The notes under the pieces were generated by a model. That model made no database searches. It had not been told where the DNA came from and saw only the letters and a program-made list of their open reading frames with translations. Positions 26,014-33,328 of a DNA stretch of 64,000 nt are shown here, one piece after another (the first letter of the stretch is position 1; the number at the start of each line of letters is the position of its first letter). Location: the NCBI RefSeq assembly GCF_000758665.1, contig NZ_CP009285.1, positions 2,852,001 through 2,916,000 of the forward strand. Reading direction: 5' to 3'. The DNA is from Paenibacillus borealis. Lineage in GTDB: Bacteria > Bacillota > Bacilli > Paenibacillales > Paenibacillaceae. A program made the translations under genes and the position numbers.

Positions 26014-26055
26014 ACGCCCCGGTGATGTATGGAGGCCTAGAAGGGAAGTCACAAG

Positions 26056-26796
26056 ATGGGAATGAAGTATATTCACGCAGAGGTACACGGCTGGAAATTG
26101 ACTATACGTTTGCCATTCAGCTGCGGGACAGAGAACAAGCGGTTTCCGGTAGTCTATCTGCAGGACGAAGGCAGTGTAATGAAGCATACGGTGAATTATC
26201 TGGACCATCTGTTCAGATCGCAACAACTGAATGAGCTGATCCTTGTCGGCGTTGCATCGAAGGACCGGAATCATGATTATACGCCATGGCCTCTGCCGGA
26301 AGTGACCCCTGGAGCACCTTCATTTGGCGGGGGCGGAGACGATTACCTGCTGGCGCTGACCGGAGAGATCAAACCTTACATCGACAGCCATTATCCGACG
26401 CTGCAAGATGCTCAGCATACGGGGATTATCGGGTATTCTCTCGGCGGATTAATCTCGCTGTATGCCTCTTACCGCTATCCTGAAGTGTTTGGGCGGATAG
26501 GACTGCTGTCTGCCTCCTTCTGGTACGAAGGTATCCTCGACTATATGCGGGCTCATCCTGTGGACAGAGCAGGGCAGCGGATCTATATGTATTACGGGGA
26601 ACTGGAAGGCTGCTATAAAACCAACGTGCAGAAGGAAATGGCCGGTCGCTCCAAGGCGGCGCATCAACTGCTTCTGGAACAGGGCTTCGACAGCAATGAT
26701 CTACTGCTGGAGGGTGATCCGGAGGGAACCCATGACCTGATGTTCTTCAGCCGGCAGTTCCCGCCGGCGCTGAAGTGGCTGTTTGGCGGGGCATAG
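26056..26796 (+). CDS. ybbA: Siderophore esterase, YbbA/IroE/Fes-like alpha/beta hydrolase
   Basis: A 246-residue alpha/beta hydrolase of the esterase-D/Fes type. The nucleophile elbow GYSLGG gives Ser128, and the C-terminal GTHD gives His226 of the triad. The motifs PVVYLQDEG and LVGVASKDRNHDYTPWP are typical of trilactone-siderophore esterases. ATG 26056 has AAGGGAAG seven bases upstream, 42 bp after feuC. By analogy with the B. subtilis feu locus it should hydrolyse an imported ferric catecholate siderophore to free iron; the actual siderophore is not known. Confidence 0.85.
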   Translation: MGMKYIHAEVHGWKLTIRLPFSCGTENKRFPVVYLQDEGSVMKHTVNYLDHLFRSQQLNELILVGVASKDRNHDYTPWPLPEVTPGAPSFGGGGDDYLLALTGEIKPYIDSHYPTLQDAQHTGIIGYSLGGLISLYASYRYPEVFGRIGLLSASFWYEGILDYMRAHPVDRAGQRIYMYYGELEGCYKTNVQKEMAGRSKAAHQLLLEQGFDSNDLLLEGDPEGTHDLMFFSRQFPPALKWLFGGA

Positions 26797-26832
26797 TCAG
26801 AATTCATATGTTTTGGAGTCCCCGCCAAGTGT
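26783..26832. repeat. Inverted repeat at the end of the esterase gene
   Basis: TTGGCGGGG near the esterase stop pairs with CCCCGCCAA near 26822-26830 across a roughly 30-base loop. There is no T run, so it is at best a weak terminator. The right arm is the CCCGCCAAG word also seen near 9.2 kb. Confidence 0.45.
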
Positions 26833-26835
26833 GCC

Positions 26836-27171
26836 TTACTGTTTAAAGTTTTCCGCTCCCGGGACAATTTCAATATTAGTTATTAGATCATTGGCAACAG
26901 TAAAGAAATAATAAAACAGTTGAGGACTGCCCGGGAAGATACCACTGGTTAATGAACTTACAATTATTATCCCGTGTTTATTTTCCACGTCAATAATTTT
27001 GGATTTCAATTCAAATTCGATAGATTTTCCACGCCATTCTTTAATAGCTTTAATTCCATTGAAATGATTGTGTTCACCGCTATCGTGGATGTGTGCATCT
27101 TTTGCCATGCAGACATCTATTACCGTAGTATCAAGACTACTATATGTCACATTATCTATTCACATTGTAGT
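26836..27171 (-). pseudogene. NTF2/SnoaL-like protein, interrupted near the N-terminus
   Basis: The readable part (from GTG 27150, 104 aa) is the C-terminal three quarters of a nuclear-transport-factor-2-fold protein: HIHDSGEHNHFNGIKAIKEWRGKSIEF, then GIFPGSPQLFYYFFTVANDLITNIEI. Full-length relatives have about 30 residues before the HD-GE motif. Reading upstream in frame meets TGA at 27160-27162 (minus strand) after an ATG-led stretch of seven codons. The original start is therefore cut off by a nonsense codon, and no good ribosome site precedes the GTG. It could be a short expressed protein, but decay is the simpler reading. Confidence 0.6.
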
Positions 27172-27723
27172 TACCTTGTTCATCTTGCGGACAGTGTTTG
27201 GCCGGAACAACGATACGCGCATTTTTTGTATAAAAGCTTGACTGCACCCCTCAGAGTTCCATCTGCGGGGTTTATTTGTGCGCACGGAGTATTGGATTAT
27301 CGGCGTTACACATAATAACCATATGGTGCTGCTGCCGTACATTCTAATGTATCTTTGCCGGTTAAGCAGTTAGTGCGGCGTGAAAAACGGGTAAGTTACT
27401 ATAATGTGCTTTCTTTACAGTTACGAAGAACTGGCGGGAGGTGAACAGATTTCGCTGAAACAGATCGGCCTCTCATAGAGGCAGTCCAGCCGTTTCCACT
27501 TAATTTTAAAATAAATCGTATGAAGAATTCTTCTGCTGTGATACAATTATCCGGTTGGCCTTGTGCATGGTTAACCGTCCGGCGCTGGTGAAGAGCCCCG
27601 GATTGATTAGAGCTAATAAGCGCAGGAAAACGAAGCATTTGTGTGTATTGCGGTGAATTATAGAGTATTAATGGAGAAATCATCAGATTTTACACGGAAC
27701 ATATCAATTTTTGTCGTTTTTTA
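27172..27723. other. Gene-free intergenic stretch
   Basis: No supported gene. Visible items are a hairpin ACCCC-t-CAGA/TCTG-c-GGGGT followed by TTTATTT (about 27243-27275, possibly an orphan terminator) and a perfect 12-bp palindrome GAAGAATTCTTC near 27521. Short frames on either strand lack ribosome sites. Confidence 0.6.
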
Positions 27724-27752
27724 TTGATTTATTGAGAAGGTTTCTGTATAAT
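27724..27752 (+). promoter_or_regulatory. SigA-type promoter of the carboxy(nor)spermidine operon
   Basis: TTGATT (27724-27729) and TATAAT (27747-27752) with a 17-bp spacer. Transcription would start near 27760 and leave a roughly 120-nt leader. Confidence 0.8.
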
Positions 27753-27754
27753 CA

Positions 27755-27882
27755 GCCTTGTTGATTTTTCATAGGATGTAGCCTGCCCAAGCTTGATGAA
27801 ACGAAACGACTGACAACGAAACGGATCCAGAGCAGCAAGGCTAATAACTAATAACTTAAGCAAATTTAGGGGGTTATTAATT
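27755..27882 (+). other. Structured 5' leader of the polyamine operon
   Basis: AGCCTTG at the start of the predicted transcript (about 27755-27761) is complementary to CAAGGCT (about 27836-27842). This closes a roughly 75-nt loop just before the AGGGGG ribosome site (27868-27873). No named riboswitch class is recognised. Confidence 0.4.
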
Positions 27883-29082
27883 TTGGGAAAAGCGTTAATT
27901 ATTGGCGCTGGCGGTGTAGCGAGCGTTGTTGTTCATAAATGCTGCCAGAACCCGGATGTATTCGAAGAGATCCTTATTGCCAGCCGTACGGTCGCGAAAT
28001 GCGATGCTCTGAAGGAGAAATTGGACGGTGGCCTGACTAAGATTTCTACGGCTCAACTCGATGCGGACAACACGGAAGAAGTTATTGAACTGATCAAGAG
28101 CTTCCAGCCGGATGTCGTGATTAATGTTGCTCTCCCATACCAGGATCTGACGATCATGGATGCCTGCCTGGCTACCGGAGTGCATTATGTAGATACAGCT
28201 AACTACGAACCGCAGGATACCGCGAAATTCGAATATTCCTGGCAGTGGGCGTACAAGGAAAGATTCGAGAAGGCCGGAATTACGGCGCTGCTCGGCAGCG
28301 GCTTTGACCCGGGCGTAACCGGCGTGTTCACTGCGTATGCGCAGAAGCATTATTTTGACGAAATTCATACGATTGATATTGTGGATGCGAATGCGGGCGA
28401 CCATGGTTATCCGTTTGCAACCAACTTCAATCCTGAAATCAATATCCGCGAAATTACAGCGAACGGACGTTACTTCGAGAATGGCGAGTGGATTGAAACT
28501 GCACCGTTGTCTGAGAAAAAAGTCTACGATCTCCCGGAGATCGGTCCGAAGGATATTTATCTTTTGTACCATGAAGAGCTGGAATCCCTGGCTGTTAACA
28601 TTCCTGGCGTGAAAAAAATCCGCTTCTGGATGACCTTCTCGCAGAACTACCTGACTCACCTCAAGGTGCTTGAGAATGTCGGCATGACCTCGATCGAGCC
28701 TATCATTTATGAAGGTAAAGAGATCATTCCTTTGCAGTTCCTGAAGGCCATTCTGCCTGACCCGGCTTCCCTGGGACCAAGAACCAAAGGTAAAACCAAC
28801 ATCGGCTGTATCATTCAAGGAACTAAAGACGGCCAGCCAAAAACTTATTATGTCTACAATGTCTGCGATCACGAAGAGTGCTACAGAGAGGTTGGCTCCC
28901 AGGCCATTTCCTACACTACCGGCGTTCCTGCAATGATCGGGGCTATGATGATTATCAAAGGCATCTGGAACAAACCGGGCGTACACAACATCGAAGAATT
29001 CGATCCGGATCCGTTCATGGATGCACTTAACAAACACGGGCTGCCTTGGCAAGAAGATTTCTCGCCGACGCTGCTGGATTAG
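27883..29082 (+). CDS. Carboxynorspermidine/carboxyspermidine dehydrogenase (saccharopine dehydrogenase family)
   Basis: A 399-residue NAD(P)-dependent enzyme that reductively condenses aspartate semialdehyde with a diamine to a carboxylated polyamine. It starts at TTG 27883, nine bases after AGGGGG. The N-terminal Rossmann motif is GAGGVASVVVHKC, followed by LIASRTVAKCDAL. The middle segments NVALPYQDLTIMDACL and ALLGSGFDPGVTGVFTAYA and the C-terminal YNVCDHEECYREVGSQAISYTTG are diagnostic for carboxynorspermidine synthase rather than true saccharopine dehydrogenase. The decarboxylase gene follows 11 bp downstream. In Firmicutes this pair usually makes spermidine from putrescine, or norspermidine. 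Confidence 0.9.
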   Translation: MGKALIIGAGGVASVVVHKCCQNPDVFEEILIASRTVAKCDALKEKLDGGLTKISTAQLDADNTEEVIELIKSFQPDVVINVALPYQDLTIMDACLATGVHYVDTANYEPQDTAKFEYSWQWAYKERFEKAGITALLGSGFDPGVTGVFTAYAQKHYFDEIHTIDIVDANAGDHGYPFATNFNPEINIREITANGRYFENGEWIETAPLSEKKVYDLPEIGPKDIYLLYHEELESLAVNIPGVKKIRFWMTFSQNYLTHLKVLENVGMTSIEPIIYEGKEIIPLQFLKAILPDPASLGPRTKGKTNIGCIIQGTKDGQPKTYYVYNVCDHEECYREVGSQAISYTTGVPAMIGAMMIIKGIWNKPGVHNIEEFDPDPFMDALNKHGLPWQEDFSPTLLD

Positions 29083-29093
29083 GGCTTAGAATC

Positions 29094-30245
29094 ATGAAGA
29101 TTAAAGAAATAGATATCGATATCAGCACGCTGCCGTCACCTGCTTATCTGGTGGATGAACGCCTGCTGACGAAGAATCTGGAAACTCTGAACTACGTGCA
29201 GGAACGGAGCGGAGCGAAGATTCTTCTGGCACAAAAAGGCTTCTCCATGCATTCCATGTACCCGCTGGTAGGCAAATACCTGCATGGCGTCACCTCCAGC
29301 TCCCTGTTCGAAGCCCGTCTGGGCTTCGAGGAAATGGGCAAAGAGGTTCATGTCTATGCGCCGGCCTATGTAGACCGCGAGTTCGATGAGCTGCTCGGCT
29401 ACAGCGACCACATTGTGTTCAACTCGTTTGACCAATGGAGCCGGTTCAAGGAACGGGTGCAGAACGCACCGAAGAAGATCAGCTGCGGCATCCGCGTCAA
29501 TCCGGAGTATTCCGAGATTGAAGTGCCGCTGTATGATCCCTGCTACAACTACTCCCGCATGGGGGTAACCCTGCCGAACTTCCGGCCGGAGGAGCTGGAC
29601 GGCATCGACGGACTGCATTTCCATACGATGTGCGAACAGAACTCAGACACGCTGGAGCGTACGCTTAAGGTGGTGGAAGAGAAGTTCGGCCAGTATCTGC
29701 ACGGCATGAAATGGCTGAACTTCGGTGGCGGGCATCATATTACCCGTCCCGATTATGATCTGGATACGCTGATCAAGTGCATTCTGCATATGAAAGAAAC
29801 GTACAATGTGGAGATCTACCTGGAGCCGGGAGAGGCGATTGCCCTGGGCACCGGATATCTGGTAGCCACGGTGCTTGACACGATGCATAACGGCATGAAT
29901 ATCGCGATTCTTGATACCTCAGCCGAATGCCATATGCCGGATGTGCTGGCGATGCCTTACCGTCCGGGCATTATTGGTGCCGGTATGCCGGGCGAATTCG
30001 CCCACACCTACCGGCTCGGCGGCATGACCTGCCTGGCAGGGGATGTGATCGGGGATTATTCCTTCCCGGAGCCGCTGAAATACGGCGACAAGCTCATCTT
30101 CCTCGACATGGCGCATTATTCCATGGTGAAGAACCACATGTTCAACGGCGTGAACCTGCCGGCTATCGCTTCCTATAATGAGGAAGAAGGCATCAAGGTG
30201 ATTCGCGAGTTCGGATATAGCGATTTCAGCGGCCGTTTGTCTTAA
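29094..30245 (+). CDS. nspC: Carboxynorspermidine/carboxyspermidine decarboxylase
   Basis: A 383-residue PLP-dependent decarboxylase of the alanine-racemase fold (fold III), second step of the alternative polyamine pathway. The PLP lysine is Lys48 in LLAQKGFSMH. The phosphate-binding stretch WLNFGGGHH and the second active-site motif DTSAECHMPD (Cys at the dimer interface) are present. ATG 29094 gives the standard N-terminus (PSPAYLVDERLL); the in-frame 29046 lies inside the upstream gene. It forms an operon with the dehydrogenase and ends at a clear terminator. Confidence 0.92.
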   Translation: MKIKEIDIDISTLPSPAYLVDERLLTKNLETLNYVQERSGAKILLAQKGFSMHSMYPLVGKYLHGVTSSSLFEARLGFEEMGKEVHVYAPAYVDREFDELLGYSDHIVFNSFDQWSRFKERVQNAPKKISCGIRVNPEYSEIEVPLYDPCYNYSRMGVTLPNFRPEELDGIDGLHFHTMCEQNSDTLERTLKVVEEKFGQYLHGMKWLNFGGGHHITRPDYDLDTLIKCILHMKETYNVEIYLEPGEAIALGTGYLVATVLDTMHNGMNIAILDTSAECHMPDVLAMPYRPGIIGAGMPGEFAHTYRLGGMTCLAGDVIGDYSFPEPLKYGDKLIFLDMAHYSMVKNHMFNGVNLPAIASYNEEEGIKVIREFGYSDFSGRLS

Positions 30246-30255
30246 TTAGTATAGA

Positions 30256-30293
30256 AGCGTTCCATTCAGCTGCGGCTGATGGGGCGCTTTTTT
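30256..30293 (+). terminator. Terminator of the polyamine operon
   Basis: AGCG..CCATTCAGC (30256-30270) pairs with GCTGATGG..CGCT (30275-30288) around a 4-base loop, followed by six T residues. Confidence 0.88.
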
Positions 30294-30625
30294 GCGGTTT
30301 GAGGGGTGGGAGGTTCCGCGGAGCTGCAGTTTGCTGTTGGCTGGTGCTGTTTTCTGCTGGCTGGTGCTGTTCGCTGATTTCTCACTGCGCATTGCCCATG
30401 TCTGCTCACCACCTGCTGCCCATTGCCCATTGCTCGCTGCCTGCCCACCAACCGCTCAATATACTACTCACTACTTACAGTTCAGCGTACTACTCACCAT
30501 ACAACCCATCATCAAACTACACCATACAGCCCACCATCAAACCCACCATCAAACCCAGCATATAACCCACTACTTACAAGCTCATCCCTACCTGCTGCCC
30601 CTAATCCGCCGATCTAACGGAATGC
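30294..30625. other. Low-complexity intergenic stretch
   Basis: Short drifting repeats: GCTGGTGCTGTT words (about 30339-30372), CCCATTGC words (about 30390-30440), then many CCCACCATCAAAC/ACTACTCAC words (about 30460-30590). Several plus-strand frames are open through the tract, but they encode only Pro/His/Thr/Tyr-rich repeats without a ribosome site. No gene is supported. Confidence 0.7.
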
Positions 30626-30801
30626 TGCATAAAATACAACAATCCACGGCGCGGATCGGCTAAATAAGAGGAATCTTGTACAAAATACAACAATTTGAAG
30701 CTCAAGCCCGCCGATCTGCTGATAATATTGTAAAAAGTACAACAATTTGTGAATGTGGCCGCTAAACGGACGCAAATCTTGCAAAAGGTACAACAATTCA
30801 G
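30626..30801. repeat. Four-copy ~52-bp repeat array with TTGTA/TACAACAA dyads (array C)
   Basis: Units at 30626-30645, 30675-30697, 30726-30749 and 30778-30801 carry cores such as TTGTACAAAATACAACAATTTG and variants, at a regular 49-52-bp step. The DNA between cores is also partly shared (CCGATCT/CGGATCGGCTAA/CCGCTAAACGGA words). This is the best-preserved of the three arrays. Confidence 0.85.
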
Positions 30802-30847
30802 CTCCGTTGAGCTCAAAATGGAAGCGGAAGCGAAGGAAGCGAAGAAA

Positions 30848-30892
30848 TCCAAAGATTCCAAAGAATCCAAAGAATCCAAAGAATCCAAAGAA
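30848..30892. repeat. 9-bp tandem repeat TCCAAAGAA
   Basis: Five consecutive 9-bp units start at 30848, 30857, 30866, 30875 and 30884; the first ends in T instead of A. The length is a multiple of three, so it would encode Ser-Lys-Glu repeats if translated, but no convincing gene contains it. Confidence 0.9.
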
Positions 30893-31091
30893 TACAATAA
30901 CCTAATAACGCCTAATGTGAGAGTTTTTGCTGCGAGAGGAAGGACGTCGCTGATGTGAAGCGTTCAGGTCTTTTCTATAAGCCGATGTTTACTTGTAAAA
31001 CATACTTAAATAAGTTTGTTACATTGCCCTTAATCTGAATCTGGCGTAGCATTGAACAGAGAATGGTTTGAATGTGAAGGGAGTGAGCGGC

Positions 31092-31223
31092 ATGAGCATG
31101 ACAGGCCGGGTTATACGAACGGGCAGCTGCTGCAGCTGTGGTAGAAGAAGCGGAAGACAGCAGAAGGAACAGCGAAGAACAATGAGTAAAGATAGAGGAC
31201 AGAAGACAGAGACAGTAAGCTGA
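31092..31223 (+). CDS. Possible 43-residue Cys/Arg-rich small protein
   Basis: A short frame from ATG 31092 to TGA 31221-31223 has a good ribosome site (AAGGGAG, seven bases upstream). The product begins MSMTGRVIRTGSCCSCGRR and is otherwise Arg, Gln and Lys-rich. I know no homologue. It lies between the repeat block and the APH-fold kinase gene, in otherwise gene-free DNA. The Shine-Dalgarno match is its only support. Confidence 0.3.
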   Translation: MSMTGRVIRTGSCCSCGRRSGRQQKEQRRTMSKDRGQKTETVS

Positions 31224-31302
31224 AGACTGCGGGCCCAAGAATGGCGATTCAAGTTAATGCTGCGTCTTCCTCTGTTGACTAACATATAGGGAGCTGCTAA
31301 GC

Positions 31303-32286
31303 GTGCTGAAATTACAATATCTATATAATAATGAGGAACTCGCGGCGATGCTGCTGGGAAATTGGGAATATGATCAGGAGTCGCTGCATTTGTTCCAGTA
31401 TTACAGAATATCCTCCAATGCGGTGTATCCGTTTGAGAACACAGGGCATAGCCAATTGCTGCGGTTCGCGCCAGTAGCTGAGAAGCAGAAGAACAATATA
31501 CTGGCGGAGCTTGAGTTCATCACATACCTGCGGGAGCAAGGGTATGGTGCGCTTGAAGCAGTAGCATCGCGCACAGGACCGGAGCTTATTGAAGCAGAGA
31601 CCCCGTGGGGGCCATACTACGCTTCCGTATTTAAGAGGGTAGCTGGTGTGCAGCTGGGCAGCACTGAGCTTGGTGATCACATCGTATATAAATATGGTGA
31701 AGCGCTGGGCCGGCTTCATCAATTGTCTAATGAATACACGCCTGTACAGCCTGGCCGATGGACGCACAAGGCTGTGCTGGAATGGATTCTGTCCGTGTTG
31801 GCTGATTTTCCCGGGGAAGAAGCGGCTGTTTCCGAGACAAGGCTGCTGGAAGAATATTTTGCCGGACAACCTGTCACTCCAGAGAATTACGGGCTGATCC
31901 ATTATGACTTTGAACCCGACAATGTGTTCTACGACGAGGCCACGGATGCCATCAGCGTCATAGATTTTGATGATGCGATGTACCACTGGTATGCTATGGA
32001 TATAGAACAGGCATTGGATAGCCTGGAAGGAGAGGCAGCGCCGGAGGAATATGAGCACAAGAAGCAGATCTTCATGAGCGGTTATGTCAGCCGCCGCCCG
32101 CTTCCGCAGGACGGACCCTCTATGGCAGCGTGTAGACGGTTCGCAGATCTGTATGGCTACATCCGGATCTTGAGATCCGCAGCGGAGCAGGGGGAGAATG
32201 AGCCGGAATGGCTGACTTCGCTGCGGAGCCGGCTGGCAAATGCATGTGCGACTAGGGCTTCACGGTTTGGTGGACTTGTTGGGTAA
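31303..32286 (+). CDS. APH-fold phosphotransferase (aminoglycoside/homoserine kinase-like)
   Basis: A 327-residue kinase-like protein starting at GTG 31303 behind AGGGAG. The catalytic loop is LIHYDFEPDNVFYD (HxDxxxxN) and the metal-binding motif is VIDFDDAMYHWYAMDI (DFD), both intact. The N-terminal lobe carries VYPFENTGHSQLLRF and the ATP-site hinge region ASVFKRVAGVQLG. This is the general APH family; relatives phosphorylate small molecules such as aminoglycosides, homoserine or spore-coat-related substrates. Specific activity cannot be predicted. It is a single-gene unit. Confidence 0.87.
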   Translation: MLKLQYLYNNEELAAMLLGNWEYDQESLHLFQYYRISSNAVYPFENTGHSQLLRFAPVAEKQKNNILAELEFITYLREQGYGALEAVASRTGPELIEAETPWGPYYASVFKRVAGVQLGSTELGDHIVYKYGEALGRLHQLSNEYTPVQPGRWTHKAVLEWILSVLADFPGEEAAVSETRLLEEYFAGQPVTPENYGLIHYDFEPDNVFYDEATDAISVIDFDDAMYHWYAMDIEQALDSLEGEAAPEEYEHKKQIFMSGYVSRRPLPQDGPSMAACRRFADLYGYIRILRSAAEQGENEPEWLTSLRSRLANACATRASRFGGLVG

Positions 32287-32382
32287 GCACAAGCTGAAAT
32301 TAAGCTGAACTGTACAGCGGGCCGGCCCGGCCCGTCTGAGTGGTGTCAGCAGACAAATCAGTAGTAGGCTACCTAGTAATTG

Positions 32383-32438
32383 AAACAGCGACAGCCAGGA
32401 ATTTAATTCCCCGTCCTTTGCTGTCGCTGTTTTATTTC
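32383..32438. terminator. Terminator between the kinase and the zinc-ribbon gene
   Basis: AAACAGCGACAGC (32383-32395) is the perfect complement of GCTGTCGCTGTTT (32420-32432), with a 24-base loop and flanking T and A runs. It can serve both converging units. Confidence 0.75.
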
Positions 32439-32445
32439 ACTACCA

Positions 32446-32703
32446 TTATTCGCGTTTCTTCATTTGATCCATCATTGCTTGAATCTCTTCCCTGCTTGCA
32501 ATACCTGTTCCGTCAAAGGAACACATTAAGCACGTACGCAGCTCAATTTTTTCTCCATTATCATTAATATCATCAACAGGTTCAGTCCAGTCCACCTCTT
32601 GGCCACAGAAATCACATACTCTTGTTTCGTAATCTCCTGTCAAATAGTCCTCCTCGTCTTCCTCCTCGCCCATATCTTCAAATGCGTCTTCAACTTTCTT
32701 CAT
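32446..32703 (-). CDS. Small acidic protein with two CxxC motifs (zinc-ribbon-like)
   Basis: An 85-residue protein. The start at 32703 has AGGAGG about nine bases upstream; the in-frame 32739 overlaps the upstream gene. The N-terminal third is strongly acidic (EDAFEDMGEEEDEEDYL). Two CxxC pairs, CDFCGQEVDW and CLMCSFDG, are 25-30 residues apart and should bind one zinc ion. It lies 22 bp downstream of the DUF2441 gene, so the two are probably one transcript. Function unknown. Confidence 0.75.
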   Translation of the reverse strand: MKKVEDAFEDMGEEEDEEDYLTGDYETRVCDFCGQEVDWTEPVDDINDNGEKIELRTCLMCSFDGTGIASREEIQAMMDQMKKRE

Positions 32704-32725
32704 TACAATTTGCCTCCTAGTAACG

Positions 32726-33313
32726 TTAGAATTCATCAATGATTTCTGCGACTTCGATAGTTCCGCTAATCAGCAGCTCAGGAAGTTCGTTAAGGATATT
32801 GCCTTTCCAATATTCCCTGGCTTGTTCGATTTTGCGGGAGAAAGGGATGCCATCCTCCTTAGGCAATAAGTTACCGTCACCTTCAAAGATACTCCCCTGC
32901 ACCCGAAGTTTAACGATCTGCAGTACTTTCCGGTGGTGAGCCACGAAAAGTTCTTTCCATTTCAAAGCGTCTTCATAGCTCTTCGCAGCGTATAAGCATG
33001 ACAAGCGTGAAGGATATTCAGGATATTCCTGCAATCGGACCATTTCAACGAGTGCTTCTCTTATCGCCCGGATGGTCTGGTCCGCATATCTAATAGCTAC
33101 ATCTGCATTCTCTTTATCCATCTTTAAGCCGTCATTTGTATACTGACCGTGCAAAATTTGCATAAAGTCTTCACCCTTGGAGTTCAGCTGCTCCTTCTCA
33201 AAAAAGAAGCGATATAAGGTGTTTTTTTGGTCACTGTCAAAGCAGATGATCTGCCCAAGGTCCATTTTTTTCCTGGTTACAATGTGATAAACATACAAAT
33301 CGTTGTCTTGCAT
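32726..33313 (-). CDS. DUF2441 family protein
   Basis: A 195-residue cytosolic protein whose N-terminus ([21 protein letters not shown]) is the DUF2441 signature. The rest is helical with [21 protein letters not shown], reminiscent of domains that metabolise or sequester ADP-ribosylated targets in related DUFs, though no activity is established. The ribosome site AGGAGGGG is strong. It is followed closely by the zinc-ribbon gene. Such pairs of small genes are often accessory or defence-related, but nothing here shows it. Confidence 0.72.
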   Translation of the reverse strand: MQDNDLYVYHIVTRKKMDLGQIICFDSDQKNTLYRFFFEKEQLNSKGEDFMQILHGQYTNDGLKMDKENADVAIRYADQTIRAIREALVEMVRLQEYPEYPSRLSCLYAAKSYEDALKWKELFVAHHRKVLQIVKLRVQGSIFEGDGNLLPKEDGIPFSRKIEQAREYWKGNILNELPELLISGTIEVAEIIDEF

Positions 33314-33328
33314 AGAATGTTGCCCCTC

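Noticed and set aside
27895..29052. 385-residue minus-strand open frame covering the dehydrogenase gene
   Set aside because: Antisense shadow of a clear Rossmann-fold enzyme with intact motifs.
30749..30958. 69-residue frame reading Ser-Lys-Glu repeats across the minisatellite
   Set aside because: Begins inside repeat array C, lacks a ribosome site, and consists mostly of repeat translation.
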